A DNA stretch of 61,749 nucleotides from Lautropia sp. (GTDB lineage Bacteria; Pseudomonadota; Gammaproteobacteria; Burkholderiales; Burkholderiaceae_E): contig JAUMZD010000018.1 of NCBI GenBank assembly GCA_030528325.1, forward strand, positions 1 through 61,749, in the 5' to 3' direction. The position numbers and the translations under genes were made by a program. Position 1 is the first letter of the stretch, and every line of letters begins with the position of its first letter. Shown here piece by piece: positions 1 through 9,274 of this stretch. Under the pieces are notes generated by a model. It worked only from the letters and a program-made list of their open reading frames with translations. It was not told the origin of the DNA and did not search any database.

Positions 1-64
1 GGTGCAAAATGGGCCGGCGCGGTCGATTTGCAGCCCGCGACTTTCCTGCCGCCCAGGCTCCTAG
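1..64 (+). repeat. Family B palindromic element, right half, cut by window edge
   Basis: These bases match the right half of the full family B element (19870-19933) with one mismatch. The copy ends in the family's terminal motif, here CCGCCCAGGCTCCTAG. The left half would lie before base 1. It sits about 115 bp upstream of truA. MITE-like origin is inferred from the inverted-repeat ends; no transposase is present. Confidence 0.8.
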
Positions 65-180
65 GGGTCTTCGGCCGGCCCGACTGGATGACAGTCTGGC
101 CGGCCATCGCCGTTTCTGGCACCGGGTTCACCGCAGACCTCCTGCGAGCCCGATGCGGATGTCGGCAGGATGGAGCAGGG

Positions 181-1005
181 ATGCAGGACGGTGAGCGCAG
201 GCGGTGGGTATGCGGGCTGTCGTATGACGGCCGGGATTACTGTGGCTGGCAGAAGCAGCCTGCCGTGCCGGGCCTCAAGGCCTCGGTTCAGACCACGGTC
301 GAGGCGGCGCTGTCCGCCGTGGCGGGCGAGTCCGTCGACATACGCTGCGCCGGGCGTACCGATGCCGGCGTCCATGCGCTCGAGCAGGTGATCGAGTTTT
401 CGGTGACGGTGGACCGGCCGGACACGGCCTGGGTACGTGGGGCCAACGCGCACCTGCCGGACGACGTGGCCGTGCGGTGGGCGGTGCCGCTGCCGGCTGA
501 CGCCGATTTCGATGCCCGTTTCAGTGCCAGGGCACGCACCTACTGGTACGTGCTGATCGACAGCCCGGTGGCACCGCCCCTGTGGCAGGGGCGGGCGGGC
601 TGGACGCATCGCCGGCTGGATGTGGAGGCGATGAGGGCTGCCGTCGGCCCCCTGCTCGGCACGCATGATTTCAGCAGTTTCCGGGCCGCAGAATGCCAGG
701 CGGCCTCGCCGGTACGGAAGCTGGAACACTGGCAGATCGAGCGTCATGGTGCCTTCATCCTGATGTCGCTGACGGCCAATGCCTTTCTGCATCACATGGT
801 GCGCAATCTGGTCGGCTCGCTCGTCTATGTGGGCGATGGCCGGCGTCCGCCCGGGTGGCTGGGCGAGGTGCTGGCAGCGCGAAGCCGGAAGGTCGCCGCG
901 CCCACCTTCGCGGCCGGTGGGCTGTATCTCCGTTCGGTCCGCTACGAGCCTCGATGGGGTCTGCCCGTTCAGGAAAAGGAGTTGTCCCTGTGCGAACTCG
1001 TGTGA
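181..1005 (+). CDS. truA: tRNA pseudouridine(38-40) synthase TruA
   Basis: TruA converts U38, U39 and U40 of the tRNA anticodon arm to pseudouridine in the cytoplasm. The product is 274 residues, the usual size. It carries the family signature GRTDAGVHA around residues 58-66, with the catalytic aspartate at about residue 61. The start at ATG 181 is chosen because homology begins just after it and a purine-rich GGAGCAGGG lies immediately upstream. The frame stays open upstream, but that part is translated from the family B repeat and looks unlike TruA. The stop overlaps the start of trpF by 16 bp, so it heads the trpF-trpB-trpA-accD-folC run. Confidence 0.97.
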   Translation: MQDGERRRWVCGLSYDGRDYCGWQKQPAVPGLKASVQTTVEAALSAVAGESVDIRCAGRTDAGVHALEQVIEFSVTVDRPDTAWVRGANAHLPDDVAVRWAVPLPADADFDARFSARARTYWYVLIDSPVAPPLWQGRAGWTHRRLDVEAMRAAVGPLLGTHDFSSFRAAECQAASPVRKLEHWQIERHGAFILMSLTANAFLHHMVRNLVGSLVYVGDGRRPPGWLGEVLAARSRKVAAPTFAAGGLYLRSVRYEPRWGLPVQEKELSLCELV

Positions 1006-1730
1006 AGTTCTGCGGCCTGGTGAGGCCCGAGGACGTGGATTCAGCCGTCGCGATCGGCGCCGATGCGATCGGTTTCGTCTTCTACCCGAAAAGCGCCCGT
1101 CATCTGGCACCGGCCGAGGCGGCGGTGCTGCGACGGCGGCTGCCATCGTGGGTCAGGGCCGTGGGGCTGTTCGTCAATCCGGCCGCTGCCGAGCTCGAGG
1201 CCTGCATCCGCGAGGTTGGCCTCGATGTGGTGCAGGCGCATGGCGATGAGCGGGTCGAAGCGCTGGGTGCGCTGCCGGTGCCCTGCTGGAAGGCACTGCG
1301 TATCGGTGGCCAGTGGACGCCCGAACAGGACGAGGTGGCGCGTGCGCGGTGCCTGGCAGCCGGGCGGGTGCCGGCCGATGCGGCGCTGGTCGCCCAGGTG
1401 CTTGCCGCCTTCGACCCGGTGGTGGAATGCTGTCTGGTCGACAGTGCCAGTCAGGGCTTCGGCGGCAGTGGCCATGCCTTCGACTGGTCGGTGCTGCCGC
1501 GCCCATCCCGGACGCCCCTGGTGCTGGCCGGCGGTCTGACGGCCGGTACCGTGGGCGCTGCCATCGAGGCGCTCGACCCCTTTGCGGTGGACGTGTCGAG
1601 CGGCATTCAGGCTGACGGCGATCCGCGACGGAAAGACGTGAGTAAAATGGAACGTTTCATGGCAGCGGTATTGCGGGCGGATGTGAGTCGTGCCCGGGCG
1701 CAGGCTGCCGATATCGAACGGGGCCGTTGA
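990..1730 (+). CDS. trpF: Phosphoribosylanthranilate isomerase TrpF
   Basis: TrpF catalyses the Amadori rearrangement of phosphoribosylanthranilate to CdRP in tryptophan synthesis. The start is taken as GTG 990, with AAAGGAG 8 bp upstream; it lies inside the end of truA. The general-base cysteine is in KFCGL (residue 8) and the general-acid aspartate in [13 protein letters not shown] (about residue 151). At 246 residues it is somewhat longer than typical TrpF, with extra Ala-rich sequence around residues 115-140. The last base of its stop codon is the first base of the trpB ATG, which suggests coupled translation. Confidence 0.96.
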   Translation: MRTRVKFCGLVRPEDVDSAVAIGADAIGFVFYPKSARHLAPAEAAVLRRRLPSWVRAVGLFVNPAAAELEACIREVGLDVVQAHGDERVEALGALPVPCWKALRIGGQWTPEQDEVARARCLAAGRVPADAALVAQVLAAFDPVVECCLVDSASQGFGGSGHAFDWSVLPRPSRTPLVLAGGLTAGTVGAAIEALDPFAVDVSSGIQADGDPRRKDVSKMERFMAAVLRADVSRARAQAADIERGR

Positions 1731-2941
1731 TGACGACAACCTATGATCTACCTGATGCGTCGGGGCATTTTGGCCCTTATGGCGGTCTTTTCGTGGCCGA
1801 GACGCTGATCAGCGCACTGGCCGAGCTGCGTGAAGCCTATGAGCATTACCGCAACGATCCGGATTTCCAGGCCGAGTTCCGTGAGGAGCTGGCCCATTTC
1901 GTCGGCCGCCCCAGCCCGATCTATCACGCGCGTCGCTGGTCGGAAAGGCTGGGTGGTGCACAGATCTACCTGAAGCGCGAGGATCTGAACCACACCGGCG
2001 CCCACAAGGTCAACAACACGGTCGGACAGGCGCTGCTGGCCAGGCGCATGGGCAAGCGCCGGATTTTCGCCGAAACCGGCGCGGGCCAGCATGGGGTGGC
2101 CACCGCCACCGTGGCAGCCCGCTACGGCATGGATTGCACCGTCTACATGGGCGCCGAGGACGTGGCTCGCCAGAAGCAGAACGTCTACCGGATGAATCTG
2201 CTCGGCGCGAAGGTCGTGCCGGTCACGTCCGGTTCGGCCACGCTGAAGGATGCGATGAACGAGGCGCTTCGAGCCTGGGTCACGCATGTGGATGACACCT
2301 TCTACATCATCGGCACGGTCGCAGGCCCGCACCCTTATCCGATGATGGTGCGCGATTTCCAGTCCGTGATCGGTGAGGAATGCCGTCAGCAGATGCCCGA
2401 GCGGGCCGGTCGCCAGCCGGACGTGATCGTGGCCTGTGTGGGTGGCGGTTCGAATGCAGCCGGCATCTTCCATCCCTACCTGAACGAGCCCGGTGTGAAG
2501 CTGGTCGGCGTCGAGGCGGCCGGTGACGGCATCGACACGCCCCGTCATGCTGCCTCGCTGCAGAAGGGGCGCCCGGGTGTACTACATGGCAACCGGACCT
2601 ACGTGCTCCAGGATGCCAACGGCCAGGTCATCGACACGCATTCGGTCTCGGCCGGCCTCGACTACCCGGGCGTGGGCCCGGAGCATGCCTGGTGGCATGA
2701 CAGCGGCCGTGTCCAGTACGTGCCGATCGACGATCGGCAGGCCCTGAAGGCCTTCCATGACTGCTGCCGCATCGAGGGCATCATCCCGGCACTGGAGTCC
2801 AGCCATGCACTGGCCGAGGCGGCCCGGCTTGCGCCGACGATGAGCCGGGATCAGATCATTCTGGTCAACCTGTCCGGCCGTGGCGACAAGGACATGCACA
2901 CCGTGGCACAACACAGCGGAGAAGGAGAGAGCTGGGCATGA
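1730..2941 (+). CDS. trpB: Tryptophan synthase beta chain TrpB
   Basis: TrpB is the PLP-dependent beta subunit that joins indole and serine to make tryptophan in the alpha2-beta2 complex. The PLP lysine is in [10 protein letters not shown] (Lys93), and the phosphate-binding GGGSNAAG loop is present. The product is 403 residues, a normal length. The start is ATG 1730, sharing one base with the trpF stop, and the gene ends in an ATGA overlap with trpA. The overlaps suit the fixed 1:1 ratio of the two tryptophan synthase subunits. Confidence 0.98.
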   Translation: MTTTYDLPDASGHFGPYGGLFVAETLISALAELREAYEHYRNDPDFQAEFREELAHFVGRPSPIYHARRWSERLGGAQIYLKREDLNHTGAHKVNNTVGQALLARRMGKRRIFAETGAGQHGVATATVAARYGMDCTVYMGAEDVARQKQNVYRMNLLGAKVVPVTSGSATLKDAMNEALRAWVTHVDDTFYIIGTVAGPHPYPMMVRDFQSVIGEECRQQMPERAGRQPDVIVACVGGGSNAAGIFHPYLNEPGVKLVGVEAAGDGIDTPRHAASLQKGRPGVLHGNRTYVLQDANGQVIDTHSVSAGLDYPGVGPEHAWWHDSGRVQYVPIDDRQALKAFHDCCRIEGIIPALESSHALAEAARLAPTMSRDQIILVNLSGRGDKDMHTVAQHSGEGESWA

Positions 2942-3768
2942 GCACGACCGACAGGACGCTGTCCCCGCGCATTGCCGCGGTCTTTCAGGCGGCCCGTGCC
3001 GAGGGCAGGGCGGCACTGATCCCCTACGTCACGGCAGGCTTTCCCGAGCCGGCCGTCGCGCTGGACGTGATGCGTGCCCTGGTTCGGGGTGGGGCCGACA
3101 TCATCGAGCTGGGCGTGCCGTTTTCCGATCCGTCGGCCGATGGTCCGACCATCCAGCGTGCCAATGACCGGGCGCTGGCCGCCGGTGTCAATCTGGCCGG
3201 CGTGCTTGAGTTGGTTCGGCTGTTCCGGGTCGAGAACCAGACGACGCCGATCGTGCTGATGGGTTATTGCAATCCGGTCGAGGCGATGGGCGTCGGGCGC
3301 TTTGCCGAGGTGGCGGCTTCGGCCGGCATCGACGGCGTGCTGGCCGTGGACTGCCCGCCTGAAGAGGCGGCGCCCTATGCCGAAGCGCTGAACGGGCAGG
3401 GCATCGATCTGATCTACCTGCTGGCACCGACCTCGACGCCGGCACGCTACCAACAGATGGCAGCCATCGGCAGCGGTTACATTTACTATGTGTCGCTGAA
3501 AGGGGTCACGGGTGCCGGCCATCTGGACATCGAGGCGGTGGCCAGCGTGCTGCCGACCATCCAGCAGGCCGTGGGTCTGCCGGTGGGCGTGGGCTTTGGC
3601 ATCAAGGATGCAGGGACGGCTGCCCGGGTGGCGGCCTTCGCCGATGCCGTGATCATCGGCAGTGCACTGATCGAGGTGCTCGAGGCGGGCGATGTGACGG
3701 AGGCACCGGCGCGTGCCGAGGCCTGGCTGCGCCAGGTTCGCGATGCGATGGATGCCGTGTCCCGCTGA
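2938..3768 (+). CDS. trpA: Tryptophan synthase alpha chain TrpA
   Basis: TrpA cleaves indole-3-glycerol phosphate to indole, which is channelled to TrpB. The product is a 276-residue TIM barrel. Both catalytic acids are visible: Glu57 in [11 protein letters not shown] and Asp68 in SADGPT (Glu49 and Asp60 in E. coli numbering). The start is ATG 2938, overlapping the trpB stop as ATGA. The 35-bp gap to accD shows no obvious terminator, so readthrough into accD is likely. Confidence 0.98.
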   Translation: MSTTDRTLSPRIAAVFQAARAEGRAALIPYVTAGFPEPAVALDVMRALVRGGADIIELGVPFSDPSADGPTIQRANDRALAAGVNLAGVLELVRLFRVENQTTPIVLMGYCNPVEAMGVGRFAEVAASAGIDGVLAVDCPPEEAAPYAEALNGQGIDLIYLLAPTSTPARYQQMAAIGSGYIYYVSLKGVTGAGHLDIEAVASVLPTIQQAVGLPVGVGFGIKDAGTAARVAAFADAVIIGSALIEVLEAGDVTEAPARAEAWLRQVRDAMDAVSR

Positions 3769-3803
3769 CCGTCGACCCCTCACCTGAACAGGAGTTCGTA
3801 TTC

Positions 3804-4721
3804 ATGAGCTGGCTTAACAAAATCCTGCCACCGGGGCTCAAGCGCTCCAGCAGCGCCTCGCGTGCGAAGCAGGTCCCTGAGGGGCTGTGGGTCAAGTGCC
3901 CGGCCTGCGACTCGGTGCTGTACTCCACCGAGCTCGAGAAGAACCTGAATGTCTGTCCGAAGTGTGATCATCACATGCGGCTGCGGGCCCGGCTTCGCGT
4001 CGAGCGGATGCTGGACGAGGGCAGCCTGAAGGAAATCGCCGACAATATCCGGCCGGTGGATGCGCTGAAGTTCAAGGACTCGCGCAAGTACACGGAACGG
4101 CTGTCGCAGGCCAGCGATGCCTCGGGTGAGACCGATGCGCTGGTCGTGATGGAAGGCACGATCGAGGGCATGCCGGTGGTGGTGGCGTGCTTCGAGTTCG
4201 AGTTCATGGGTGGCTCGATGGGGTCGGTGGTCGGTGAGCGTTTCGCCCGGGGCGTCGAGCGGGCGATCGAGAAGCGTTGTGCATTCGTTTCGATCGCTGC
4301 ATCGGGTGGCGCCCGGATGCAGGAAGGCCTGCTCTCCTTGATGCAGATGGCCAAGACCACGGCTGCCCTGGCACGGCTGGCGGCCGAGCGTCTGCCGTAT
4401 TTCTCGGTGCTGACCGATCCCACGATGGGCGGGGTCTCGGCCAGTTTCGCGTTCCTGGGGGATGCGGTCATTGCCGAACCCAATGCGCTGGTGGGCTTCG
4501 CCGGCCCGCGTGTCATCGAGCAGACCGTGCGCGAGAAGCTGCCCGAGGGATTCCAGCGGGCCGAGTTCCTGCTGGAGAAAGGTGCCATCGACATGATCGT
4601 TCACCGACGCGACATGCGAGAGACGCTGGCCAGTCTGATGGCGCTGTTGCAGAAGCTGCCGCCGCCGGTGATCCGGAAGGAAGAGCCGGAAGCCGAACAG
4701 CCGGCTGAAAGCAACGCCTGA
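3804..4721 (+). CDS. accD: Acetyl-CoA carboxylase carboxyltransferase subunit beta
   Basis: AccD pairs with AccA to move the carboxyl group from carboxybiotin to acetyl-CoA, the first committed step of fatty acid synthesis. An N-terminal four-cysteine zinc ribbon is visible (Cys32, Cys35, Cys51, Cys54), followed by the crotonase-like carboxyltransferase domain with GGARMQEG. The product is 305 residues. ATG 3804 is preceded by AACAGGAG. Placement between trpA and folC is the usual betaproteobacterial and pseudomonad order. Confidence 0.97.
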   Translation: MSWLNKILPPGLKRSSSASRAKQVPEGLWVKCPACDSVLYSTELEKNLNVCPKCDHHMRLRARLRVERMLDEGSLKEIADNIRPVDALKFKDSRKYTERLSQASDASGETDALVVMEGTIEGMPVVVACFEFEFMGGSMGSVVGERFARGVERAIEKRCAFVSIAASGGARMQEGLLSLMQMAKTTAALARLAAERLPYFSVLTDPTMGGVSASFAFLGDAVIAEPNALVGFAGPRVIEQTVREKLPEGFQRAEFLLEKGAIDMIVHRRDMRETLASLMALLQKLPPPVIRKEEPEAEQPAESNA

Positions 4722-4743
4722 TCGACGGAGAGATCTGCCCCGA

Positions 4744-6075
4744 ATGAGTGCCTTCACCTTGCCGACCACGCTCGATGCGTGGCTGAACCTGCTGGAAAGC
4801 CGCCACAGCCGTCCGATCGACCTGGGACTCGAGCGAATCGGTCAGGTCTACCGCAAGCTCGGCATCCAGTTGCCGGGTGTGCATTTCGTCGTGGCAGGCA
4901 CCAACGGCAAGGGCTCGACCTGCGCCATGCTGGAGTCGATCCTGCTGGCAGCAGGGTATCGGGTCGGTTGCCACACCTCGCCGCATCTGATCCATTTCAA
5001 CGAACGGGTGCGGATCAACGGGCAGACGCTGACCGACGAGGCGCTGCTGCCGCTGTTCGAGCGGGTCGAGCTGGCCCGGGGCGATGTTTCGCTGACCTAT
5101 TTCGAGTTCACGACGCTGGTCACGCTGCTGGCCTTTGCCGAGGCGCCGCTGGATGCGGTCATCCTCGAAGTGGGGCTCGGCGGGCGCCTCGATGCCATCA
5201 ACCTGATCGATGCCCATTGTTCGATCGTCACCTCGGTGGACGTGGATCACGCCGAGTGGCTTGGCAACAATCGCGAGGCGATCGGACTGGAGAAGGCTCA
5301 CGTCTTCCGGCCTGGCCGCCCGGCTATCTGCAGTGACCCGCAGCCGCCGGCCAGCCTGGTCGAGTACGCCGAGAAGATCGGGGCCGACCTGTGGCTGTCC
5401 GGTCGGGATTACAACTATTCGGGTGACCGGCAGCAATGGGCCTGGAGTGGCCGTGGACAGCGCCGTGGAGGGCTGGCCTATCCGGCGCTTCGGGGGGCCA
5501 ACCAGCTGCTGAATGCGTCAGGCGTGCTGGCGGCCCTGCAGGCTATGCGCACCGAGCTGCCGGTCAGCGCCCAGGACATCCGGAAGGGGCTGGCGCTGGT
5601 CGACATTCCCGGCCGTTTTCAGGTGCTGCCCGGCAGGCCGACCATCATCCTGGATGTTGCGCACAACCCGCACGCAGCCGGCCATCTGGCGCACAACCTC
5701 GACCATATGGGTTTCTTTCCGGCAACCTATGCCGTATTCGGTATGCTGGCCGACAAGGATATTCAGTCGGTGATCGATCATATGGCCAGCCGTGTCAACC
5801 ATTGGATCTGCTGTGACCTGCCGGGCCCGAGGGGCGCCACGGCAGAGGATCTGGCCGAGCACCTGCGCTCGGCCGGCATCGAGGACAGGCTCGACCGCAA
5901 GCGGGGTATCGAGCAGAGCGTCGTCTGCAGCGCGTCGCCCGCCGAGGGGCTGCGTCTGGCCCGGTCGAGGGCTGGCGCCGATGATAGAATCGTCGTCTTT
6001 GGCTCATTTCTGACCGTGGCGCTTGCCATGCCGGCGGCCCGCGAAGAACTGCCCACCACGCAGCGCTCACACTGA
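4744..6075 (+). CDS. folC: Bifunctional folylpolyglutamate/dihydrofolate synthase FolC
   Basis: FolC adds glutamate to dihydropteroate and then to tetrahydrofolates, using ATP. The product is 443 residues and belongs to the Mur-ligase superfamily. The ATP loop GTNGKGST lies at residues 52-59, and the C-terminal ligase domain contains LDVAHNPHA. Its stop codon shares one base with the ATG of the following SPOR protein. Confidence 0.96.
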   Translation: MSAFTLPTTLDAWLNLLESRHSRPIDLGLERIGQVYRKLGIQLPGVHFVVAGTNGKGSTCAMLESILLAAGYRVGCHTSPHLIHFNERVRINGQTLTDEALLPLFERVELARGDVSLTYFEFTTLVTLLAFAEAPLDAVILEVGLGGRLDAINLIDAHCSIVTSVDVDHAEWLGNNREAIGLEKAHVFRPGRPAICSDPQPPASLVEYAEKIGADLWLSGRDYNYSGDRQQWAWSGRGQRRGGLAYPALRGANQLLNASGVLAALQAMRTELPVSAQDIRKGLALVDIPGRFQVLPGRPTIILDVAHNPHAAGHLAHNLDHMGFFPATYAVFGMLADKDIQSVIDHMASRVNHWICCDLPGPRGATAEDLAEHLRSAGIEDRLDRKRGIEQSVVCSASPAEGLRLARSRAGADDRIVVFGSFLTVALAMPAAREELPTTQRSH

Positions 6076-6902
6076 TGTCACGCCATAAATCCCGGATCAC
6101 GAGCGACGGCGCCGCTGACGCCTCGCTCATCGAGAAGAAGAAGGCTCGGCACCGTCTGGTGGGCGCAGCGGCTCTCTGCCTCGTGGCGGCCATCGTCGTG
6201 CCGCTGATGCTGGAGTCCGAGCCGCGCAATGCCGCGCGCAATCTGCCGCTGACCATCGCTGCCGACCCGGCGTCGGTCAAGGGGCAGCCGGCCTGGACGG
6301 ACACCTCCCCATCCGCCGAGGCGCCAGCCGAGCCCGGCAGCCAGACACTGGATCGTCTGGTCATGCTTGAAGAGCGGGTGCCGGCAGCGCCCCCGCCAGC
6401 TCCCCAGACATCGACGCCCACGCGTGAATCCGTGTTTTCATCCGGTGCGCAGCGGGGGAACGACGCCGCCGCGGTGTCACAGCAGCCGGGCCAGCGGCCT
6501 GCCAGCCCCACGTCCGCGTCGCCGGCCGCCGGCCGCACGCCCGAGCCGATCCGCCCACCCGTGCCCGGCAGGCAACCGGCGCCGGCGCCGGCCGAGCGGC
6601 CCGATGTGCTCGCACGTCTGATCGATCAGGTCGATTCCCCGAAGCCGGGTGCTGCCCGGCCCGAGCGGCAGGCTCGCCGTTTCCTGGTGCAGGTGGGGGC
6701 CTACAGCAACGTGAAGAGTGCCCGTCTGGCCTCCGATCGCGTCAGCAAGGCCGGCATGACGGCCTACCATGAGACGGTCAAGACCGCCAACGGTGACTGG
6801 ATACGGGTACGCATCGGCCCCTTCGAGTCCCGTGAAGAGGCCGAGCAGGCACAGAAAACCCTCAAGCGCGCAGGTGTCACGGCCGCCCTGATCGCCCTCT
6901 GA
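6075..6902 (+). CDS. SPOR-domain inner-membrane protein (DedD-like)
   Basis: The 275-residue protein has a short cytoplasmic N-terminus, one membrane helix at about residues 29-47, a long Pro/Ala-rich periplasmic linker, and a C-terminal SPOR domain from about residue 197 (RFLVQVGAYSNVKSARLAS). SPOR domains bind denuded septal peptidoglycan, so a role at the division site is likely. The position between folC and cvpA matches dedD of other proteobacteria. The linker is low-complexity and probably not well conserved. Confidence 0.9.
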   Translation: MSRHKSRITSDGAADASLIEKKKARHRLVGAAALCLVAAIVVPLMLESEPRNAARNLPLTIAADPASVKGQPAWTDTSPSAEAPAEPGSQTLDRLVMLEERVPAAPPPAPQTSTPTRESVFSSGAQRGNDAAAVSQQPGQRPASPTSASPAAGRTPEPIRPPVPGRQPAPAPAERPDVLARLIDQVDSPKPGAARPERQARRFLVQVGAYSNVKSARLASDRVSKAGMTAYHETVKTANGDWIRVRIGPFESREEAEQAQKTLKRAGVTAALIAL

Positions 6903-6947
6903 CCTGTCAGACCCGTCTTTCACCCTGATCACGCCGATCCTCCTCCC

Positions 6948-7439
6948 ATGCTCTCGACCTACACAGCCAGCGCAACGATCTGGGATTGGTTCATTTTCCT
7001 CTGCCTGCTCATTTCCACGGGTTTCGGATTCTGGCGTGGCTTCATCCGGACCGGCTTCGGGCTTGGCGCCTGGATTCTGGCTTTCCTGCTCTGCGCTCCG
7101 GTGGCGGCTTTCATCGCGCCGCTGGTGAGCGGTGTGTTCTCGGCGCCGCTCTTCGTCTTCCAGATCATCGCCTTCCTGATCGTCTACCTGCTGGTACAGA
7201 TCGGCGGGCAGCTCACGGCACGAGGCTTCAGGGCCATCGGTCTGGGCGGACTGGACCGTTTCTTCGGCATGCTGCTGGGCGCTGCACGGGCCATCGTGAT
7301 CATCACGGTGGCGGCCATGCTGGCCCATCGTTTCGGCTTTCATACCGAGCCGGCCTGGCAGATGGCGCACAGCCGCGTGATGCTCGATGCGCTGGCCAGC
7401 AACGGCTTTGCGCTGCTGAACCAGTACCAGCCACGTTGA
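6948..7439 (+). CDS. cvpA: CvpA family membrane protein
   Basis: This is a 163-residue integral membrane protein with about four hydrophobic helices, typical of CvpA (named for colicin V production). It contains FGFWRGFIRTGFGLGAWIL near the N-terminus. The exact function is unsettled; the family is linked to envelope homeostasis. It lies 30 bp upstream of purF, the pairing known from E. coli and pseudomonads. Confidence 0.93.
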   Translation: MLSTYTASATIWDWFIFLCLLISTGFGFWRGFIRTGFGLGAWILAFLLCAPVAAFIAPLVSGVFSAPLFVFQIIAFLIVYLLVQIGGQLTARGFRAIGLGGLDRFFGMLLGAARAIVIITVAAMLAHRFGFHTEPAWQMAHSRVMLDALASNGFALLNQYQPR

Positions 7440-7469
7440 ATCTGATATTGATCACTTGAGGGTTGAACC

Positions 7470-8945
7470 ATGTGTGGAATCTTGGGCGTGGTGGGTAACG
7501 CCGCTGTCAACCAGTTGCTGTACGACGGCCTGTTGCTGCTGCAGCACCGGGGACAGGACGCAGCCGGCATCACCACCTGCAACGGGCAGGGCTTTGCCAT
7601 GCACAAGGGCAACGGGCTGGTGCGTGACGTGTTCCGCACGCGCAACATGCGGGCCTTGCCCGGTTACTCCGGCATCGGTCATGTGCGCTATCCGACGGCC
7701 GGTTCCTCCAGCAGCCACGAGGAGGCCCAGCCTTTCTATGTCAACGCACCTTTCGGTATCACCTTTGCCCACAATGGCAATCTGACCAACGCCGAGGCGC
7801 TGAAGCAGGAGCTGTTCCGACGTGATCGCCGACACATCAACACCGATTCGGATTCCGAGGTGCTGCTGAACGTGCTGGCGCACGAGCTGGATGCCCGGGC
7901 CAAGGGCGTCTCGCTCGACCCTGACACGATCTTCGATGCCGTGGCCGGCCTGCATGCCCGGGCTTCGGGCGCCTATGCCTGCGTGGCTGAAATTTCCGGC
8001 TATGGCCTCCTGGCCTTCCGTGACCCGCTGGGCATCCGCCCCATCTGCTACGGTACGGCCGAGGGCGAGAACGGTCGAACCGAGTATCTGGTGGCCTCCG
8101 AGTCGGTGGCGCTGGAGGGCATGGGTTTCAAACTGGAACGGGATCTGGCGCCGGGTGAGGCGATCTTCATCGATCTGGAGGGGGGCTTTCACAGTCGCCA
8201 GTACGACAAGGCCGGACCGCTGACGCCCTGCATTTTCGAGTACGTGTATTTTGCGCGTCCCGATTCGGTGCTGGACGGCGCCTCGGTCTATGACGCCCGC
8301 CTGAAGCTGGGTGAGAACCTGGCCGACACGGTCAGCGCGCAGCTGAGCGCCGGGGACATCGATGTCGTGATTCCGATTCCGGAAACCTCGCGTCCCTCGG
8401 CCATGCAACTGGCCAGCCGCCTGAACCTGGATTACCGCGAAGGTTTCATCAAGAACCGCTATGTGGGCCGGACCTTCATCATGCCCGGTCAGGCGGTCCG
8501 CCAGAAGTCGGTTCGACAGAAGCTGAACGCGATGAGCATCGAGTTCAAGGGCAAGAACGTGCTGCTGGTCGATGATTCCATCGTGCGCGGCACGACGTCC
8601 CGCGAGATCGTGCAGATGGCACGCGAGGCCGGCGCGAACAAGGTGTTCTTTGCTTCGGCTGCGCCGCCGGTTCTGTATCCGAACGTCTATGGCATCGACA
8701 TGCCGACCCATACCGAGCTGATCGCCTACCAGCGTGATGACGAGGCCATCCGCCAGGCCATCGGGGCCGATGCGCTGATGTACCAGTCGATCGAGGCCAT
8801 GAAGAAATCGGTGCTCGATGCCGGTGTCAGGGCCCGCGACTTCGAGGCCTCCTGCTTCGATGGCATCTACCCCACGGGCGATGTGACGCCCGAGAGCCTT
8901 CAGCGGATGGAAGCGGCGCGCCGTGCGGCGGCGGCCCGTGCCTGA
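7470..8945 (+). CDS. purF: Amidophosphoribosyltransferase PurF
   Basis: PurF makes phosphoribosylamine from PRPP and glutamine, the first step of purine synthesis. After removal of Met1, Cys2 (MCGILGVVG) is the N-terminal nucleophile of the glutaminase domain. The PRPP-binding motif VLLVDDSIVRGTT is at about residues 364-376. The product is 491 residues, normal for the family. The metZ gene that I remember following purF in related bacteria is absent here. Confidence 0.98.
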   Translation: MCGILGVVGNAAVNQLLYDGLLLLQHRGQDAAGITTCNGQGFAMHKGNGLVRDVFRTRNMRALPGYSGIGHVRYPTAGSSSSHEEAQPFYVNAPFGITFAHNGNLTNAEALKQELFRRDRRHINTDSDSEVLLNVLAHELDARAKGVSLDPDTIFDAVAGLHARASGAYACVAEISGYGLLAFRDPLGIRPICYGTAEGENGRTEYLVASESVALEGMGFKLERDLAPGEAIFIDLEGGFHSRQYDKAGPLTPCIFEYVYFARPDSVLDGASVYDARLKLGENLADTVSAQLSAGDIDVVIPIPETSRPSAMQLASRLNLDYREGFIKNRYVGRTFIMPGQAVRQKSVRQKLNAMSIEFKGKNVLLVDDSIVRGTTSREIVQMAREAGANKVFFASAAPPVLYPNVYGIDMPTHTELIAYQRDDEAIRQAIGADALMYQSIEAMKKSVLDAGVRARDFEASCFDGIYPTGDVTPESLQRMEAARRAAAARA

Positions 8946-9274
8946 CGGGGTACACCCGGGTCGAGAATCGTGGGTCTACCGTGACTTGCTGAAGGCGGAC
9001 GGGCCACGTCGATGTGCCTGCCGGCCTGAACGCCAGCCGTCCCTCACCCTTCCCGGATCGTTCTTTCGTATCGTGCCGGACATGCCGTGGAAACCGGGCG
9101 CTGCCGGATGATCGCTGCCGTTGTCGGGCGACGACGGCCCTGTGGTGCTGATTCGACAGCGGCATGCCGGACAGCCGCCTGATCACGCCGTTGACCCCTT
9201 CATGGCCTTCGGGGCTCAAGCCCGTCTTTGTGACCCTTCAGAATGTCCAGCTCTGATTCGAAGGGAGCAAGACG
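8946..9274. other. Gene-free gap after purF
   Basis: About 330 bp between purF and the RCC1-repeat gene. I see no convincing terminator, RNA gene or coding sequence. Short open frames here have no recognisable features. The ribosome-binding site of the next gene (AAGGGAG, 9261-9267) is at the end. Confidence 0.5.
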